Shown piece after piece: positions 60,841 to 64,000 of a stretch of DNA of 64,000 nucleotides (the stretch's first letter is position 1; each line of letters starts with the position of its first letter). The stretch lies in contig JAZAYU010000221.1 in NCBI GenBank assembly GCA_038501625.1, positions 434,001 to 498,000 of the forward strand, given 5' to 3'. The notes beneath the pieces are model-generated. The model was not told the DNA's origin and did no database searches. It worked only from the letters and a program-made list of their open reading frames with translations. The translations under genes and the position numbers were made by a program. The DNA comes from Corbicula japonica. Taxonomy: Eukaryota > Mollusca > Bivalvia > Venerida > Cyrenidae.

Positions 60841-61303
60841 CAGATATTGTTCTATTTGTTTTTGAAGATATACATGTATTTATATGAAAAAATGCATGTG
60901 AACTGATTAGTTATTTAAATTAAATGTTTTTATTTATTTTTGATTTGAAAGAAATCATGGGCCATCATTTGGATTTGAACATAATACACAGCAAATATTG
61001 GTCTTTTATCATTTGGAACTACTTGTGTATGATTAACTTGTTGGTTCCAGATTTTCCACAGATACTATAATTGGCAGTTCATTATGCCGATGTATTCAAC
61101 ATTGTTCAGGCAGTTTATTATTATTTTACAAGACTAAGTAATTTATGATTAACTTTCTCTGAGGCTTTTCATTTGTGCATACAGAGGAACACATGAAAAT
61201 TTAAACCTTGTTAAGGTGATACTGGTACATGTAACACTGAAAACAAAATCTGGAAGGTCTCAACAGTTCAACTTATGTGTGCATTTAGCATCAAGTTACC
61301 CTT

Positions 61304-61447
61304 TAAACCCATTACTCCATATAAAAAAATATTATTCACCTTATTTCATAGGTGAACAGTGTAGATCCAGATCAGACAACACACATGTGCCACCTGATCA
61401 GGATTTACATTGGTTGCACATGTGTTAACCATGTATATATATTGAAT
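61304..61447. repeat. Family A half copy
   Basis: A single hairpin 'gtgtagatccagatcagaca...ctgatcaggatttacattgg' with both margins. Confidence 0.6.
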
Positions 61448-61679
61448 ACATGGATAATGTAAAATATCAGGCGTAAAGACCTAATTTTCTTCTCTCTTAT
61501 TTATTTAAGAATATATATGTATCCCATTATGTTGCATATACATGCATTATTGTTTAAAGTGCAGATCTGTGGATTATTGTTTTTGTAAGAGATAATCTGT
61601 TGATTTTGTGATTTCCCTTTTTTGAATCATTAAATATGAGAAAACAGAAGCTAGTTTTGTTGTAACATAATTGTCCTGG

Positions 61680-61825
61680 CCCCAAGGTTATAAAACTGAG
61701 AATGAAAACCGGTCTTAAATCTGAAGCATTTGATTGGCTGCAATGGTGACCAGTCAACATTTCAGCCAATCAGAAGCTTGAGATTTTAGACTGGTTTCTA
61801 ATCTCAGTTTTAAAACCTTCAGCCC
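61680..61825. repeat. Family B palindrome, older
   Basis: Arms differ at several positions (GCATTTGATTGGCTGC versus AGCCAATCAGAAGC). Confidence 0.85.
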
Positions 61826-61888
61826 TATGTAGCAGTGTTTACACAGCTGAGTTGACAAATAATGAGAGATTAATCCACTGAGATTTTT

Positions 61889-62610
61889 AACAAGGGTTTC
61901 TTTAGAAAATCCTGGCCCCGTGATTATAAAACTTTTTTCATGCTCAACTCAATTCTGTGCTCAAACTTAAAATGTCTAGAACATTAACAGTCTTTATAAA
62001 TAAGGAATAACTATCTGTTTAACAGTTGTTGTTGAGAGCAATTTTGCCATATTTTAAATTTAAAATTTTTTATTTTATATAATGAACATAAACAAAGGCA
62101 TCAAATTTTCATGCTCAAATTGAGTTGAGCATGAAAAAAGTTTTATAATCACGGGGCCTGGTTATTAGTATGGGATTTGTCATCGGTCAGGCAGGTGCCA
62201 GCATTTCATTAAGTTTTTAGTTTTAATTTCATTTTTTTCTCAGTAACCATCAAATTAGAGTTTTGAAACTTAACATAGTCGTTCATCATCAAAATAGCAG
62301 TTATTAGGACAAGTTTCCTAACTCGTGCGTCCATCATCAAAATAGCAGTTATTACAACAAGTTTCATAACTTTTGCGTCCATCATAAATTAGCAGTTATT
62401 ACAACAAGTTTCATAACTCTTGCGTCAATCATCAAAATAGCAGTTATGAGGACAAGTTTCATAACTCTTGCATCCATCATCAAAATAGCAGTTGTTAGTA
62501 CAAGTTTCATAACTCTTGCGTGTATTTTGTCATAGTTACTGTATTCCTATGTTTCACTAAAATTTAAGAACACCTGGTTTTGTCGCATCGCGACATCTTC
62601 TTTTATTACT
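61889..62610 (+). mobile_element. Sister Helentron-like element, interrupted by a nested MITE
   Basis: The 5' end 'gtttctttagaaaatcctgg' and 3' end CACCTGGTTTT + hairpin GTCGC-ATC-GCGAC (62582-62594) match the family at 55625-57136. The tandem block (62284-62520) has about five 48-bp units with 'catcatcaaaatagcagtta'. Its 5' hairpin is split by the insertion at 61916-62156. Confidence 0.6.
61916..62156. mobile_element. 241-bp MITE with perfect 39-bp TIRs, 5-bp target duplication CCTGG
   Basis: Ends CCCCGTGATTATAAAACTTT are perfectly inverted over 39 bp; CCTGG is duplicated at 61911-61915 and 62157-62161. Removing one copy of CCTGG plus the element restores 'aaaatcctggttattag', the sequence present uninterrupted near 55647. 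Confidence 0.9.
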
Positions 62611-62717
62611 TGAATTGTATTTAATATTCATGGGCATGATATATCATTTGTTTCCTTACAATAGATATAACGTATTTCTGATTATTTTTACAAGACATAG
62701 TATTTGTGTTTCCAGTG

Positions 62718-62862
62718 CCCAAGGTTATAAAACTGAGCATGGAAACCAGTCTCAAATCTCAAGCATCTGATTGGCTGAAATGGCGACTAGTCGCCATTTC
62801 AGCCAATCAGATGCTTGAGATTTGAGACTGGTTTCCAATCTCAGTTTTATAACCTGCAGCCC
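62718..62862. repeat. Family B palindrome with possible AGTG duplication
   Basis: Intact arms. AGTG occurs directly before (62714-62717) and after (62863-62866). Confidence 0.9.
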
Positions 62863-62936
62863 AGTGACAAGTATTCTTACCAAAGGTAACAAAAAGGCTC
62901 AACTATGATAGTTGTGTAAAAGAATATCTCTTTTTT

Positions 62937-64000
62937 ATGCCCCCGGCATCTAGTGATTGAACCGTCCGTCCGTCCTTCCATACGTCCGTCCGTCCGGTTA
63001 ACATTTTTCGGCAAGTTGGATATTTCTGAATTTCTACAAAGAGCATTGGCATGAAAGTTTACACACTTACTTAACAGTTCACAGGTCATGACCCTGACAA
63101 GTTACATAACTCTGGGTACCTTATTTCTGGTGTTATCTCCCCTTTTTGTACTTAAAAAAATGGTTAACCTGTTTCGGCAAGTTGGATATTTTTCCATTTC
63201 TACAAAGATCATTAGCATGAAAGTTTACAAACTTAATATACAGTGCACAGGGTATGACTCTTAACAAGTTACATAACTCTGGCTATCTTAATTCGGGGTT
63301 TTCTCCCATATTTGTACTTAGAGATAAATGGTTAACATTTTTTCGGCAAGTTGGATATTTCTGAATTTCTACAAAGAGCATTGGCATGAAAGTTTAGACA
63401 CTTACTTAACAGTTCACAGGTTATGACCCTGACAAGTTACATAACTCTGGGTACCTTATTTCTGGTGTTATCTCCCCTTTTTGTACTTAGAAAAATGGTT
63501 AACCTGTTTCGGCAAGTTGGATATTTTTCCATTTCTACAAAGATCATTAGCATGAAAGTTTACAAACTTAATATACAGTGCACAGGGTATGACTCTGACA
63601 AGTTACATAACTCTGGCTGTCTTAATTCGGAGTTTTCTCCCCAATTTGTACTTAGAGATAAATGGTTAACATTTTTCGGCAAGTTCGATATTTCTCAATT
63701 TCTACAAAGAGCATTGGCATGAAAGTTTACACACTTACTTAACAGTTCACAGGTCATGACACTAACAAGTTACATAACCCTGGGTACCTTATTTCTGGTG
63801 TTATCTCCCCTTTTTGTACTTAGAAAATGGTTAACTTATTTCGGCATGTTGGATATTTCGCAATATCCACAAAGAGATCTGGCATTAAAGTTTACACACA
63901 TACTTAACAGTGCACAGATGATGACCCTTACAAGTTACGTAAGTCTGGCTACCTTTTTTCTGGGATTATCTCCCCATTTAATACTTGGATATAAATGGTT
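62937..64000 (+). mobile_element. Helentron-like tandem-repeat element, truncated by the window end
   Basis: Starts with the hairpin ATGCC-CCC-GGCAT, then a CGTCCGTCCGTCC tract, then units beginning 'ggttaac' at 62996, 63162, 63330, 63497, 63664, 63829 and about 63997 (165-168 bp). Units 1, 3, 5 and 2, 4 form two subtypes, a dimeric order of about 334 bp. The right end is outside the window. Confidence 0.65.

Noticed and set aside
63423..63722. 99-codon frame at the right end
   Set aside because: It is a translation of the 167-bp repeat, with the same peptide repeated in shifted form.

Overview
This is an animal genomic window: AT-rich, intron-rich and dense in interspersed repeats. The gene content, the bivalve-type tandem-repeat elements with CCGTCCGTC tracts, and the abundant short palindromic repeats suggest a mollusc, most likely a bivalve. 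The species is inference. All three recognisable genes lie on the + strand, and every exon boundary given here was read by eye from AG/GT sites, reading phase and protein similarity.

Layout. (1) 1-2.7 kb: no gene, one palindromic repeat. (2) 2678-4362: 3' part of a GT32-like (DXD) glycosyltransferase, with a large catalytic exon and an upstream exon encoding a signal anchor; the first exon is not identified. (3) 7028-16231: seven-exon gene for a 342-residue protein with an N-terminal C3HC4 RING finger and a C-terminal four-helix membrane region resembling TMEM272-like proteins. Its second intron holds a 2.9-kb element made of about fifteen 169-bp repeats. (4) 16.8-24.1 kb: intergenic or upstream of BBS9, holding several DNA transposons with readable terminal inverted repeats (TIRs) and target duplications. 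(5) 24135-55088: BBS9 (PTHB1), a core BBSome subunit, reconstructed across 21 coding exons plus a probable 21-nt microexon, 941 or 948 residues. A 3' UTR exon lies at about 57.64-57.82 kb. (6) 57.8-64 kb: repeats only.

The three genes have no evident shared pathway. The notable biology is in the repeats. Family A (about 220 bp, two tandem hairpins built from GATCCAGATCAG-like arms, about 22 copies) and family B (about 145-bp near-perfect palindrome with an NF-Y-type CCAAT box on each arm, about 13 copies) crowd the BBS9 introns and 3' flank. Five elements share one plan: a 5' hairpin, tandem repeats mostly of about 145-170 bp, an inverted copy of the 5' end, then a 3' hairpin. This fits non-autonomous Helentron-type elements (HINE/pearl-like). 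Cut-and-paste elements with TA, 8-bp, 5-bp and TTAA target duplications, two large minisatellites in BBS9 introns, and a nested insertion whose empty site is visible in a sister element complete the picture. No tRNA, rRNA, CRISPR array or virus gene was recognised.
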